DNA of 21,720 bases from Betaproteobacteria bacterium (lineage in GTDB: Bacteria > Pseudomonadota > Gammaproteobacteria > Burkholderiales > SG8-39), in the NCBI GenBank assembly GCA_012274205.1, contig JAAOZY010000110.1, positions 1-21,720 of the forward strand, written 5' to 3'. The notes under the pieces are model-generated. The model ran no database searches and was not told the DNA's origin. It saw only the letters and a list, made by a program, of their open reading frames with translations. A program made the translations under genes and the position numbers. Of this stretch, positions 7,397-14,515 are shown piece after piece. Position 1 is the first letter of the stretch; the number at the start of each line of letters is the position of its first letter.

Positions 7397-8569
7397 ATGC
7401 CGATCTCTGTGTCGCTGTTTGTCGTTTCGACGCCGCTCATCGTTCCGTATGTGTCCTCACTCGGCGTCACTGCCGCAATCGACAGCGTGCTTGCGTTGGT
7501 GCGGCTGGACGACGGCCGCCAGGGTTGCGCCGAGGTTACGCCGATAAGGGGGTATAACGAGGAAACCGTCGATCAAGTATGGGAAAGCCTCATTGGCGTT
7601 GTGCCCGGACTTGTCGGGCTACAACCACAAGCGGCGCTCGCTCGGCTGGAACTGCTTGCCTCGGCAAGACCCTACTCCTACAGCCCTCTGGCCGCGGCAA
7701 TCGAGATCGCGCTGGGAGGTCTGTCCGATGTGTGTCGCGGCGTAGATCAAATCGCGGAGGTTCCGATCATCGCGCCGGTGCTTTCGCAGCATGTTTCCGC
7801 TGTGCCTGCGGAGGTCGACGCCCTGCTGAAGGCGGGCTATACGTCGCTCAAGTTGAAGGCGGGCATGGACTTCGAGGCCGACCTGGATCGGATTGCGCTG
7901 GTGCAGCGCTGCGCTGCGCAAGCCGCCAGAATTCGCGTCGACTTCAACGGCGCATACGATGCGGAAACGGCAATTCGCTTCGTCGAGCGGATCGATAGCC
8001 GGGGGATGGAATTGATCGAGCAACCCTGCGCGAGCGACGATTGGAAGGGGAATCTGAGGGTGGCGCGCAGCACCTCGATCCCGACGATGCTCGACGAGAG
8101 CATTAGGGGCATCCAGGACATACGCCGGGCGGGGGAGTGCGGGGGCTTTCGTTTCTTCAAGATGAAGCTGGGGAAGTTTCCCACCCCGGCGTCCCTCGAT
8201 CAGGCGTATGCGACCGGAGAGGCGCTGGGGATGCAGGGCGTCATCGGAAACGGCGCTGCGACAGACGTGGCCTGCTGGGTGGAGGCGCAAGTGGCGTTGC
8301 GCCACCACGGGCCGGCGGGGGAGATGAACGGGTTCTGCAAGAACGCCGAGCAGTACTTGCGCCCGGCGCTCGAGTGCCGAGCAGTACTTGCGCCCGGCGC
8401 TCGAGTGCCGAGCGGGGCGTATTCAGCTTTGCGATACGACTGCGCGCGTCCCCGATATGCAGGCAATCCAAAGGAATGCGGTGCGCGCCGCAATATACGG
8501 AAGCAATCCGTGAGCCATAGCCTGGCTTCAATCATATTCTGCTATGCGGAAAACAATTCCGCAATTTGA
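7397..8569 (+). CDS. Enolase-superfamily enzyme, MLE subgroup, with frameshifted C-terminus
   Basis: As read, the gene encodes 390 residues from the ATG at 7397 (MPISVSLFVV); an upstream in-frame ATG at 7328 lies in the Bug -10 box and is unlikely. The barrel motifs are intact: K152-L-K154, metal ligands D182 (RVDFNG), E208 (ELIEQP) and D233 (MLDES), and the late K255-M-K257. Metal-ligand spacing matches muconate lactonizing enzyme, so racemisation, epimerisation, cycloisomerisation or dehydration of a carboxylate is expected. After residue 326 a 31-bp tandem duplication shifts the frame, giving an unrelated tail. Removing one copy yields a 361-residue protein ending at 8513, a normal family length. 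The present product may be impaired, or the duplication may be an assembly artefact. Confidence 0.82.
   Translation: MPISVSLFVVSTPLIVPYVSSLGVTAAIDSVLALVRLDDGRQGCAEVTPIRGYNEETVDQVWESLIGVVPGLVGLQPQAALARLELLASARPYSYSPLAAAIEIALGGLSDVCRGVDQIAEVPIIAPVLSQHVSAVPAEVDALLKAGYTSLKLKAGMDFEADLDRIALVQRCAAQAARIRVDFNGAYDAETAIRFVERIDSRGMELIEQPCASDDWKGNLRVARSTSIPTMLDESIRGIQDIRRAGECGGFRFFKMKLGKFPTPASLDQAYATGEALGMQGVIGNGAATDVACWVEAQVALRHHGPAGEMNGFCKNAEQYLRPALECRAVLAPGARVPSGAYSALRYDCARPRYAGNPKECGARRNIRKQSVSHSLASIIFCYAENNSAI
8345..8413 (+). repeat. 31-bp tandem duplication, two full copies plus 7 bases
   Basis: Positions 8345-8375 and 8376-8406 are identical, and the next seven bases (8407-8413) start a third copy before diverging. 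The unit length is not a multiple of three, so the duplication changes the frame of the enolase-superfamily gene. The first copy encodes A-E-Q-Y-L-R-P-A-L-E in the original frame. Confidence 0.95.
8537..8562 (+). promoter_or_regulatory. Candidate IclR operator, site 2, with extra half-site
   Basis: TTCTGC-TAT-GCGGAA (8537-8551) is a 6-3-6 palindrome with one mismatch. A further TTCCGC at 8557-8562 forms a perfect inverted pair, TGCGGAA-AACAA-TTCCGCA (8545-8563), with the right half. The site lies just upstream of the -35 box of the iclR promoter, as expected for autoregulation. Confidence 0.55.
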
Positions 8570-8595
8570 CACCCGCAGTTTCTTTCGGCGATACT
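8566..8595 (+). promoter_or_regulatory. Putative sigma-70 promoter of iclR
   Basis: TTGACA (8566-8571) is a perfect -35 box. GATACT (8590-8595), 18 bases further, is a 4-of-6 -10 box. The expected leader is short, and AGGGAG (8601-8606) precedes the ATG at 8617. Confidence 0.55.
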
Positions 8596-8616
8596 TGACC
8601 AGGGAGTACGACCAAC

Positions 8617-9450
8617 ATGCCACGTCCAAGATCCAAGCCCATCCCCACCACGGCACCTGTCGCGAAGGGTGGAAAACCGGCTGCCGGGGACCGTCAGTTC
8701 GCGACGGCGCTGGCGCGCGGGCTCGAAGTTCTGCGCGCCTTCAATGGCGACGAGTATTGGCTGGCCAACCAGGAGATCGCCAGGCGCAGCAAGCTCACCA
8801 GACCCACGGTCTCGCGCCTTACCTACACGCTCACGCGCCTCGGTTACCTGAGTTACGACGAGAAATTGCGTAAGTACGGTATCGCCGTCGGCGTGCTCTC
8901 CCTTGTTCAACCGATCCTCAAGCGTATCGAACTGCGTCACCTTGTGCGGCCGTTGATGCAGACGTATGCGGACAAAGTAAACGCGGCAGTTGCGTTAGGC
9001 ACTGCCGACGGTTTGGATGCCTTGTATCTGGAAGTGTGCCGCGGGGCCGAGGCGGTGACGGTACGACTCGATCCGGGCTCGCGCATCGACCTTCCGACGA
9101 GCGCAATGGGGCGCGCACTGTTTGCGGCCATGGGCAGCGAGGCGCAGGAGGACGTGCTGCGGCGCTGCAAGACGAGGGACCCCAAGAATTACAAGCGCAT
9201 CGAGCGCGGTCTGCTGAATGCGGTCGACGATGTGCGCGAGCGCGGGTTTTGCATGTCGGCCAGCGATTGGAATCAGGACGTAAACGGCGTGGGTGTGCCG
9301 CTGCGCCTGGAGCAAGCCGGCACGGTATTCGCCCTTAACTGCGGCGGGGCCGCGTGGACGCTGCCGCTGAAACGGTTGGAGACCGTGGTCGGACCGGGCT
9401 TGGTGAAGCTCGGCGACCGCATAGCCGGCTCCCCGCTCAGTTTGGGATGA
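8617..9450 (+). CDS. IclR-family transcriptional regulator
   Basis: The 277-residue protein has an N-terminal winged helix (residues about 27-90; recognition-helix segment IARRSKLTRPTVSRLTYTL) and a C-terminal effector domain from about 100 onward, with FALNCGGAAWTLP near the end. IclR proteins sense small carboxylates or aromatics and control catabolic genes. The ATG at 8617 is preceded by AGGGAG ten bases upstream. It sits between the enolase-superfamily gene and the GST gene, on the same strand, within the transporter locus, so it is the probable local regulator. Candidate operators were found upstream of it and between the Bug and enolase genes. Confidence 0.92.
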   Translation: MPRPRSKPIPTTAPVAKGGKPAAGDRQFATALARGLEVLRAFNGDEYWLANQEIARRSKLTRPTVSRLTYTLTRLGYLSYDEKLRKYGIAVGVLSLVQPILKRIELRHLVRPLMQTYADKVNAAVALGTADGLDALYLEVCRGAEAVTVRLDPGSRIDLPTSAMGRALFAAMGSEAQEDVLRRCKTRDPKNYKRIERGLLNAVDDVRERGFCMSASDWNQDVNGVGVPLRLEQAGTVFALNCGGAAWTLPLKRLETVVGPGLVKLGDRIAGSPLSLG

Positions 9451-9503
9451 ATCCAGACGGGGCACCGCACGGGCCCCACAACTACGAAGAAGGGAGGTAG
9501 TGC

Positions 9504-10103
9504 ATGAAGCTGTATTTCAAACCAACGTCACCCTATGCGCGCAAAGTGCGCGTTGTCGCGGTGGAAGCCGGACTGACAGGGCAGATCACGACCGAAGAGC
9601 CGCCGTTGCGCGATGCGTCGACGGAATTCTGGCGGGTCAACCCCACTGGGATGATCCCCGCGCTGATGACCGACGACGGGGATGTCGTGGTCGAATCGAA
9701 CGTGATCTGCGAATACCTGGATTCCCTGAGCAAGGGACGGAGACTTTTTCCCGAAGAGCCGGCGCGTCGTTGGCGCGCACTGAAGCTCAACGCGCTCGCG
9801 GACACCGTCATCGGGGCGCACGTCGCGCGTGTACGCGAGGGGTGGCGGCCGGAGGCGAGCCGCGATATGAAGATGATCGAACTGGAGCGGAATCGCGTCA
9901 TCAATGTGCTCGATGCGCTGGAGGGCGATGACAACCTGATGAGCGAGCCGCTCAATATCGGTCATGTCACGCTCGGCTGCGCCCTCAGCGTCGGTGACCG
10001 CCGTTTTCCCAAGGAGGACTGGCGCAGTGGCCATCCGAAGCTCGCCAAGTGGTACGCGGCGTTCAACGCGCGCGAATCGATGACCACGACCTATGCCGAA
10101 TGA
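9504..10103 (+). CDS. Glutathione S-transferase family protein
   Basis: The 199-residue protein has a thioredoxin-fold N-terminal domain (MKLYFKPTSPYARKVRVVAVEAGL) with Ser9-Pro10 at the expected catalytic position. The cis-Pro segment TGMIPAL and the glutathione-binding VVESNVICEYLD (Glu-Ser pair) follow. The C-terminal helical domain runs from about residue 85. A strong GGGAGG lies just before the ATG at 9504. GSTs conjugate or remove glutathione from electrophilic or thiol substrates in the cytoplasm. Its place ahead of the cupin and rhodanese genes suggests a role in glutathione-dependent processing of the locus substrate. Confidence 0.9.
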   Translation: MKLYFKPTSPYARKVRVVAVEAGLTGQITTEEPPLRDASTEFWRVNPTGMIPALMTDDGDVVVESNVICEYLDSLSKGRRLFPEEPARRWRALKLNALADTVIGAHVARVREGWRPEASRDMKMIELERNRVINVLDALEGDDNLMSEPLNIGHVTLGCALSVGDRRFPKEDWRSGHPKLAKWYAAFNARESMTTTYAE

Positions 10104-10166
10104 GCGACAGGGCGAAAGCGCTCAGTCGCGGCGTGGTCGACACATATGCATGAAGGGCCAAACAAG

Positions 10167-10763
10167 ATGAATATTGCACAGCAGCGGCAAGCGCTGGTGG
10201 GGGAGGTGATGATCAACATTCGCGCGATCGCGGAGCGCGGCATAGACAGGTCGTCGCTGGCGCGAATCAAGGACGAGGTCATGCGCCTCGCGACACGCCG
10301 GGACTTGTTTCCGCTGGAAGAGTTTCCGGCGGTCGAGGGCGGCACCAGCAGCATGTACAGACTCTCCGAAGACGCAGACCACCGGTACGCACTGTACGTA
10401 TCATGTCCGGCGCAAGGCCGCTCAACGCCTCCCCATAATCACACCACATGGGCGGTGATAGCGGGGGTCCACGGCCGCGAACACAACAAGTTGTACCGCC
10501 GGCTGGATGACGCCAGCGAGGAAGGCGTTGGCCGCGTCGAATTGACGGGGGAACTGGATATCGTTCCTGGCAAAGCACTCGCGATGATGCCGGACGACGT
10601 CCATTCGATCCACCTGGGTGAGGATGGCCCGCACCTGAATCTGCATATCTACGGCGTCAGCATCGAACATATTCATACCCGAACCGCGTTCGACATGGCT
10701 GCCGGGACTACCCGGACATTCCCTGCGGCAAAGGGCGTCAAGGTAGCGCAGGGCGCTTTGTGA
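10167..10763 (+). CDS. Cupin protein of the cysteine/thiol dioxygenase type
   Basis: The 198-residue protein is a single cupin. The segment PPHNHTTWAVIAGVHGRE gives His90 and His92, and MMPDDVHSIHL supplies His146; together they form the three-His iron site of cysteine dioxygenase-type enzymes. Relatives oxidise cysteine, 3-mercaptopropionate or mercaptosuccinate to sulfinates with O2. The start is taken at 10167, with GAAGGG nine bases upstream; an in-frame ATG at 10146 has no such site. The stop overlaps the GTG start of the rhodanese gene by four bases, a sign of tight coupling. The substrate is not known; the neighbouring carboxylate transporter favours a thiol-carboxylate. Confidence 0.8.
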   Translation: MNIAQQRQALVGEVMINIRAIAERGIDRSSLARIKDEVMRLATRRDLFPLEEFPAVEGGTSSMYRLSEDADHRYALYVSCPAQGRSTPPHNHTTWAVIAGVHGREHNKLYRRLDDASEEGVGRVELTGELDIVPGKALAMMPDDVHSIHLGEDGPHLNLHIYGVSIEHIHTRTAFDMAAGTTRTFPAAKGVKVAQGAL

Positions 10764-12346
10764 AATCGTACATCGCCGCCGAGGAGCTGCTGGCCCTCGG
10801 AAACGGAGACGCGCAGTTTGCGCTCATCGATGTACGGGAGGAGCGCGAGTTCGTCGGCATGCATTTGCTCAAGGCGAGTTCGGTCCCGTTGCGCCAGCTC
10901 GAAATCGACGTTCCTGCGCGCGTTCCGCGTCGCGAGTGCAGCGTCGTGCTTTGCGATGGCGACGGTCGCGTCGAGGCGCTCGAGGCGGCCAGGCGCATGC
11001 GATCATGGGGATACGCCGACGTGCGCGTGCTTGCAAATGGCCTCGAGGGCTGGCGTGGCGCGGGCCTGCCGCTGTACTCGGGAATCCATACGCTGAGCAA
11101 GGCGTTCGGCGAGGCGGTGGAAGCGCGCCTGCATACGCCCAGCCTGAAACCCGAGGAGCTCGCGCGCAGGCGCCAGGCGGGGGAGCCGTTCGTGCTGATC
11201 GACTGCCGACCGCACGAGGAGTACCTGAAGGGGTCCCTGCCCGGGTCCATCAATATTCCGGGAGTGGAACTATTTTATCGCCTGGCAAATGTGGTCGATG
11301 ACGCGAGTCTGCCGGTCGTCGTGCATTGCGCCGGCCGCACCCGCAGCATCCTCGGCGCACAGAGCTTGCGCGACGCGGGCGTCGCGAACCCGGTGTACGC
11401 CTTGGAGAACGGCACCATGGGCTGGTTGCTGGCCGGCTATCAGGGCGTGCAGCCGGACATGCCTGCGGCGGGTTTCGACGCCGCTCCGCGCAATCCGGCC
11501 GCGGCTCTTGCGGTTGCCGACCGGCTCCGCGCCTCCCTCGGCATCGGACTTGCAACCCGCGCGACTGTCGGGGCTTGGTGCGACGCGCAGGCGACGGGCA
11601 CGACCTACGTCGTCGACGTGCGCACGGCGCAGGAGTATTGCGCCGGGCACGACGCTCGCGCCGCGCACGCGCCGGGAGGGCAATTGCTGCAGGCCACAGA
11701 CAAGTACCTCATGGTGCAAAACGCGCGCGTAGTGGTCGCCGACGACAACGGCGTCCGTGCGTCAATGGCTGCCGCATGGTTGAGGAGAATGGGCTGGAGC
11801 CATGTCGCGGTGTGGCCGATGTTCGCGGAGCCGGTCGAACTGGTGTGCGGGCCGGAGCCGCGGCGCTACTGCGCGAGCCCCTGCCCGGACGTGCCTGGCG
11901 TAAGCCCTGCAGGCCTCGCCGCGCTGGTCCGCGAAACCGAGGTCGACGTGCTCGATCTCGATACCAGCCTCGAGTACGAAAAAGCCCATTTACCGGGAGC
12001 GCGCTTTGTCAAACGCCGGTCCCTGCGCAGGGTGCTCAATGAACTCGATGCCGGCAGGCAAGTCGTGCTGACCTCGTCCGACGGCGTTATCGCGCGCTTG
12101 GCGGCCGCCGATGCAGGGACGCGCGCCGGCGTGACGGTGCTCGAAGGAGGCAAGGCGGCGTGGGCGATGCAAGGCCTGCCAATGTCAAGCGGGCCGGAGT
12201 CGATGCTTGATCCGCCGGACGACGTCTGGCGGCGCCCCGTCGAATCGCCCGGTGATCCGGTGCGCAATATGAAAGAGTACCTGAGCTGGGAGGTCGGTCT
12301 GACGCAGCAGATCAACAAGGACAAGAGTGTCAGGTTCACGCTGTAA
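10760..12346 (+). CDS. Four-domain rhodanese-like sulfurtransferase
   Basis: The 528-residue protein holds four rhodanese-like domains, at about residues 1-108, 128-232, 262-360 and 380-478. The first two have a catalytic Cys in the loop (Cys65 in VVLCDGDGR; Cys190 in VVHCAGRTRS). At the same position domain 3 has Asp328 (VVADDNGVR) and domain 4 Thr438 (VVLTSSDGV), so these two look non-catalytic. The C-terminal 50 residues form a separate tail. No signal peptide is seen. The GTG start at 10760 overlaps the cupin stop. Rhodaneses move sulfane sulfur, for example between thiosulfate, persulfides and sulfite. Here the protein probably handles sulfur released by the cupin or GST reaction, which is inference. 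Confidence 0.88.
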   Translation: MKSYIAAEELLALGNGDAQFALIDVREEREFVGMHLLKASSVPLRQLEIDVPARVPRRECSVVLCDGDGRVEALEAARRMRSWGYADVRVLANGLEGWRGAGLPLYSGIHTLSKAFGEAVEARLHTPSLKPEELARRRQAGEPFVLIDCRPHEEYLKGSLPGSINIPGVELFYRLANVVDDASLPVVVHCAGRTRSILGAQSLRDAGVANPVYALENGTMGWLLAGYQGVQPDMPAAGFDAAPRNPAAALAVADRLRASLGIGLATRATVGAWCDAQATGTTYVVDVRTAQEYCAGHDARAAHAPGGQLLQATDKYLMVQNARVVVADDNGVRASMAAAWLRRMGWSHVAVWPMFAEPVELVCGPEPRRYCASPCPDVPGVSPAGLAALVRETEVDVLDLDTSLEYEKAHLPGARFVKRRSLRRVLNELDAGRQVVLTSSDGVIARLAAADAGTRAGVTVLEGGKAAWAMQGLPMSSGPESMLDPPDDVWRRPVESPGDPVRNMKEYLSWEVGLTQQINKDKSVRFTL

Positions 12347-12374
12347 CCACAACCATGAGATATAGAGAGGAATC

Positions 12375-13010
12375 ATGATCGACGTCTATTACTGGCCTAC
12401 CCCGAACGGCAAGAAGATTACTATCATGCTGGAGGAATGTGCCCTGCCCTACAACATCGTCCCGGTCAACATCCAGTCCGGTGATCAGAAGAAGCCCGAG
12501 TTCCTCAAGATAAACCCGAACGGCCGCATCCCGGCCATTGTCGATCGCAAACCCAAAGCGGGCGGCGAACCCGTCGCAGTGTTCGAAAGCGGCGCGATCC
12601 TGGAGTACCTGGGCGACAAGTCGGGCAAGTTCTGGCCTGCCGATCTGCGCGGGCGGTATGCGGTGAGCCAGTGGCTGATGTGGCAGATGGGAGGGCTGGG
12701 TCCGATCGCCGGTCAGACCAGCCATTTCCTGAACACCGCGCCCGAGAAGATTCCGTATGCGGTGGATCGTTTCGTCAAGGAAACCGCGCGCTTGTATGGT
12801 GTGCTGGATGCTGCGCTGTCGAAGAGCCAATATGTCGCCGGCACCTACTCGATTGCGGACATGGCAATTTACCCATGGGTGGTTCCGTATGCCCGGCAAG
12901 GCCAGGATATCGCCAAGTTCCCCGCCATCGAAGCCTGGCTTGCGCGCGTTGGCGAGCGCGCCGCAGTCAAGGCCGGCATGGATGCGGGCAAGGAATTGAG
13001 GAAATCATGA
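12375..13010 (+). CDS. Nu-class glutathione S-transferase (YfcG/YghU-like disulfide reductase)
   Basis: The 211-residue protein opens with MIDVYYWPTPNGKKITIMLEE; T9-P-N11-G-K is the active-site motif of Nu-class GSTs, which reduce disulfides with glutathione. VNIQSGDQKKPEFLKINPNGRIPAIVD and FESGAILEYLGDKSGKFWP are also typical of YfcG. The C-terminal helical domain has SIADMAIYPWV, the usual GST folding motif. GAGAGGAA lies just before the ATG at 12375, and the gene starts 28 bases after the rhodanese stop. It belongs to a different class from the GST at 9504, so the locus has two distinct glutathione-dependent steps. Electron flow to a mixed disulfide of the substrate is a plausible but unproven role. 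Confidence 0.92.
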   Translation: MIDVYYWPTPNGKKITIMLEECALPYNIVPVNIQSGDQKKPEFLKINPNGRIPAIVDRKPKAGGEPVAVFESGAILEYLGDKSGKFWPADLRGRYAVSQWLMWQMGGLGPIAGQTSHFLNTAPEKIPYAVDRFVKETARLYGVLDAALSKSQYVAGTYSIADMAIYPWVVPYARQGQDIAKFPAIEAWLARVGERAAVKAGMDAGKELRKS

Positions 13011-13012
13011 GG

Positions 13013-13029
13013 CGCCGCATCGCGCGGCG
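13013..13029 (+). other. Hairpin after the second GST gene
   Basis: CGCCGC-ATCGC-GCGGCG forms a 6-bp GC stem three bases after the GST stop. There is no T-run, so it is not a standard intrinsic terminator. It may reduce read-through or protect the upstream mRNA. Confidence 0.3.
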
Positions 13030-13210
13030 TTCGCGCGATGGAAGTGGTCACCGGGATACAGCCATGCTGATGATCGTGATGACTTCCTGAGCTTGCTGCC
13101 GGCAGCGCATAGGAGAATCCATCACGCCCGGCATCGTGAGGTTTTGAATTTGCGCAGTGGCACGGCGAGCGGCGCGTCAGAGACAACCGCCCCCCGACCA
13201 ATATCTTACC

Positions 13211-13224
13211 GGAGAAGCCAATTG
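13211..13224 (+). promoter_or_regulatory. Ribosome-binding site and TTG start deciding the DUF1847 gene start
   Basis: GGAG (13211-13214) is seven bases before a TTG at 13222 that opens the conserved Cys-rich sequence. The only in-frame ATG, at 13093, would add 43 non-conserved residues and lacks such a site. Confidence 0.7.
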
Positions 13225-13929
13225 AGCTACGACACCCCCGGTTGTGCCTATTGCCCGGGCACGGTTCGCGCGTGCCGCCAAGGGGAAGGCGATGAACGCG
13301 GTCCCGCGTTTTGCCCATCCAAGGTGGATCCCGCGGGGATCGCCGCGGCCTGGAAATTGCACGACGATCCCCTCACCATGCGTGTGGCGCACACAGCCGC
13401 GGTGGTCGAGGGCGAGGGTTATTGCAAGTGGTCGCGAGTGGAGGAGATCTGCCAGTTCGCAAAGAAGATGGGTTTCCGCAGAGTGGGAATCGCGACGTGC
13501 ATCAGCTTCGTCGATTTGTCGCGCGTGTTCAGCGCCATTCTCGAGAGCCATGACCTGGAGGTGACTTCGGTGGCATGCAAGAACGGCGGCGTGCCAAAGG
13601 AGAGTATCGGCGTCAAGGACGGGGAGAAGATCCGTCCGGGTACTTTCGAACCCATGTGCAACCCGGTGTCGCAGGCGGAGTTGCTCAATCGTGCGGGCTG
13701 CGAACTCAACGTCATGATGGGACTGTGCGTCGGGCACGACAGCCTGTTCATCCGCAATTCCCAGGGCTTGGTGACCACATTGGTGACGAAGGACCGGGTG
13801 CTCGCGCACAATCCGGTGGGAGCGCTGCAGCTGGCCGACTCGTACTACAGCCGCGTATGGGGCCCGCGCAAACCGGAGAAGCTCCCGAGCAAACCTGCCA
13901 GACGCCAGGCGGAGCAAGGGGGCACCTAG
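13222..13929 (+). CDS. DUF1847-type Cys-rich metal-binding protein
   Basis: From the TTG at 13222 the protein has 235 residues. The N-terminus has C8-x2-C11, C18 and C31 (GCAYCPG, RACRQG, FCPS), a likely zinc or iron-sulfur site. Conserved blocks follow: KMGFRRVGIATCISFVDL, VACKNGGVPKE, MCNPVSQAELLN and GLCVGHDSLFIRNS. This pattern matches DUF1847, a family of uncharacterised metal-binding proteins; the assignment is from memory of the family. It lies between the second GST and tctB on the same strand. Many conserved Cys suggest metal or persulfide chemistry. No function can be assigned; in this setting a sulfur-handling role is possible. Confidence 0.8.
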   Translation: MSYDTPGCAYCPGTVRACRQGEGDERGPAFCPSKVDPAGIAAAWKLHDDPLTMRVAHTAAVVEGEGYCKWSRVEEICQFAKKMGFRRVGIATCISFVDLSRVFSAILESHDLEVTSVACKNGGVPKESIGVKDGEKIRPGTFEPMCNPVSQAELLNRAGCELNVMMGLCVGHDSLFIRNSQGLVTTLVTKDRVLAHNPVGALQLADSYYSRVWGPRKPEKLPSKPARRQAEQGGT

Positions 13930-14053
13930 TGCCCGCCTGGTCGATCGGGGCCGAACTGCCGAATGCGGTTCCCGCTCGTGCGCGCGACATTGAACAAGCG
14001 CGGAACGACGCGCGGCTTTTCCAGACGACTTGCAAATATTGAGGAGGGCGGTG

Positions 14054-14512
14054 ATGCGTTCGCTATTCAGCCGCAACAAGGATTACTACGGCGGCGCCCT
14101 GATGATCATCATCGGACTTGCGGCCGTCTATGCGGGAACACGCTTCCATCTCGGGACGCTGGCGCGCATGGGGCCGGGATTCTTTCCGGCTGCGGTGGGC
14201 GTGGCCCTGGCCGCGATCGGAATCGCCATCGCACTTGGCGCGCCCCGGGCCAAGATCGAAACCGGCGCGCACCCGCCTTTTGATTGGCGCGCCTGGGGCG
14301 GCATCATCGGCGGCGTTGTCGCCTTCGTCGTGCTGGGCGAATACGGCGGACTGGCGCCGGCCACGTTCGCCATCGTTTTCATTTCAGCGCTGGGCGACAA
14401 GGACAATTCCCTGAAGCAGGCGTTTTGGCTTTCATCTGCAATGGTCGTCATCGCGGTAGTCGTATTCTGGTGGGCGCTGCAGCTGCAGCTCCAACTATTT
14501 CATTGGGGGTAA
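14054..14512 (+). CDS. tctB: TTT-family small membrane subunit TctB
   Basis: The 152-residue protein starts at 14054, five bases after GAGGAGGG (14041-14048). It has about four hydrophobic helices: ALMIIIGLAAVYAG, GFFPAAVGVALAAIGIAIAL, GGIIGGVVAFVVL and AMVVIAVVVFWWAL. RMGPGFFP is the characteristic TctB (DUF1468) motif. It is the small membrane component of the tripartite tricarboxylate transporter and works with TctA and a Bug receptor. TctA follows after three bases. The matching Bug gene is probably the one at 6284-7243, at the other end of the locus. Confidence 0.9.
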   Translation: MRSLFSRNKDYYGGALMIIIGLAAVYAGTRFHLGTLARMGPGFFPAAVGVALAAIGIAIALGAPRAKIETGAHPPFDWRAWGGIIGGVVAFVVLGEYGGLAPATFAIVFISALGDKDNSLKQAFWLSSAMVVIAVVVFWWALQLQLQLFHWG

Positions 14513-14515
14513 GCG

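Noticed and set aside
13007..13090. 27-codon frame overlapping the stop of the second GST (ATGA)
   Set aside because: Arg-rich start, no similarity recognised, and it covers the GC hairpin at 13013-13029; overlap alone is not enough.
13093..13221. ATG start at 13093 for the DUF1847 protein
   Set aside because: The added 43 residues are unconserved and lack a ribosome-binding site; TTG at 13222 has GGAG at proper spacing.
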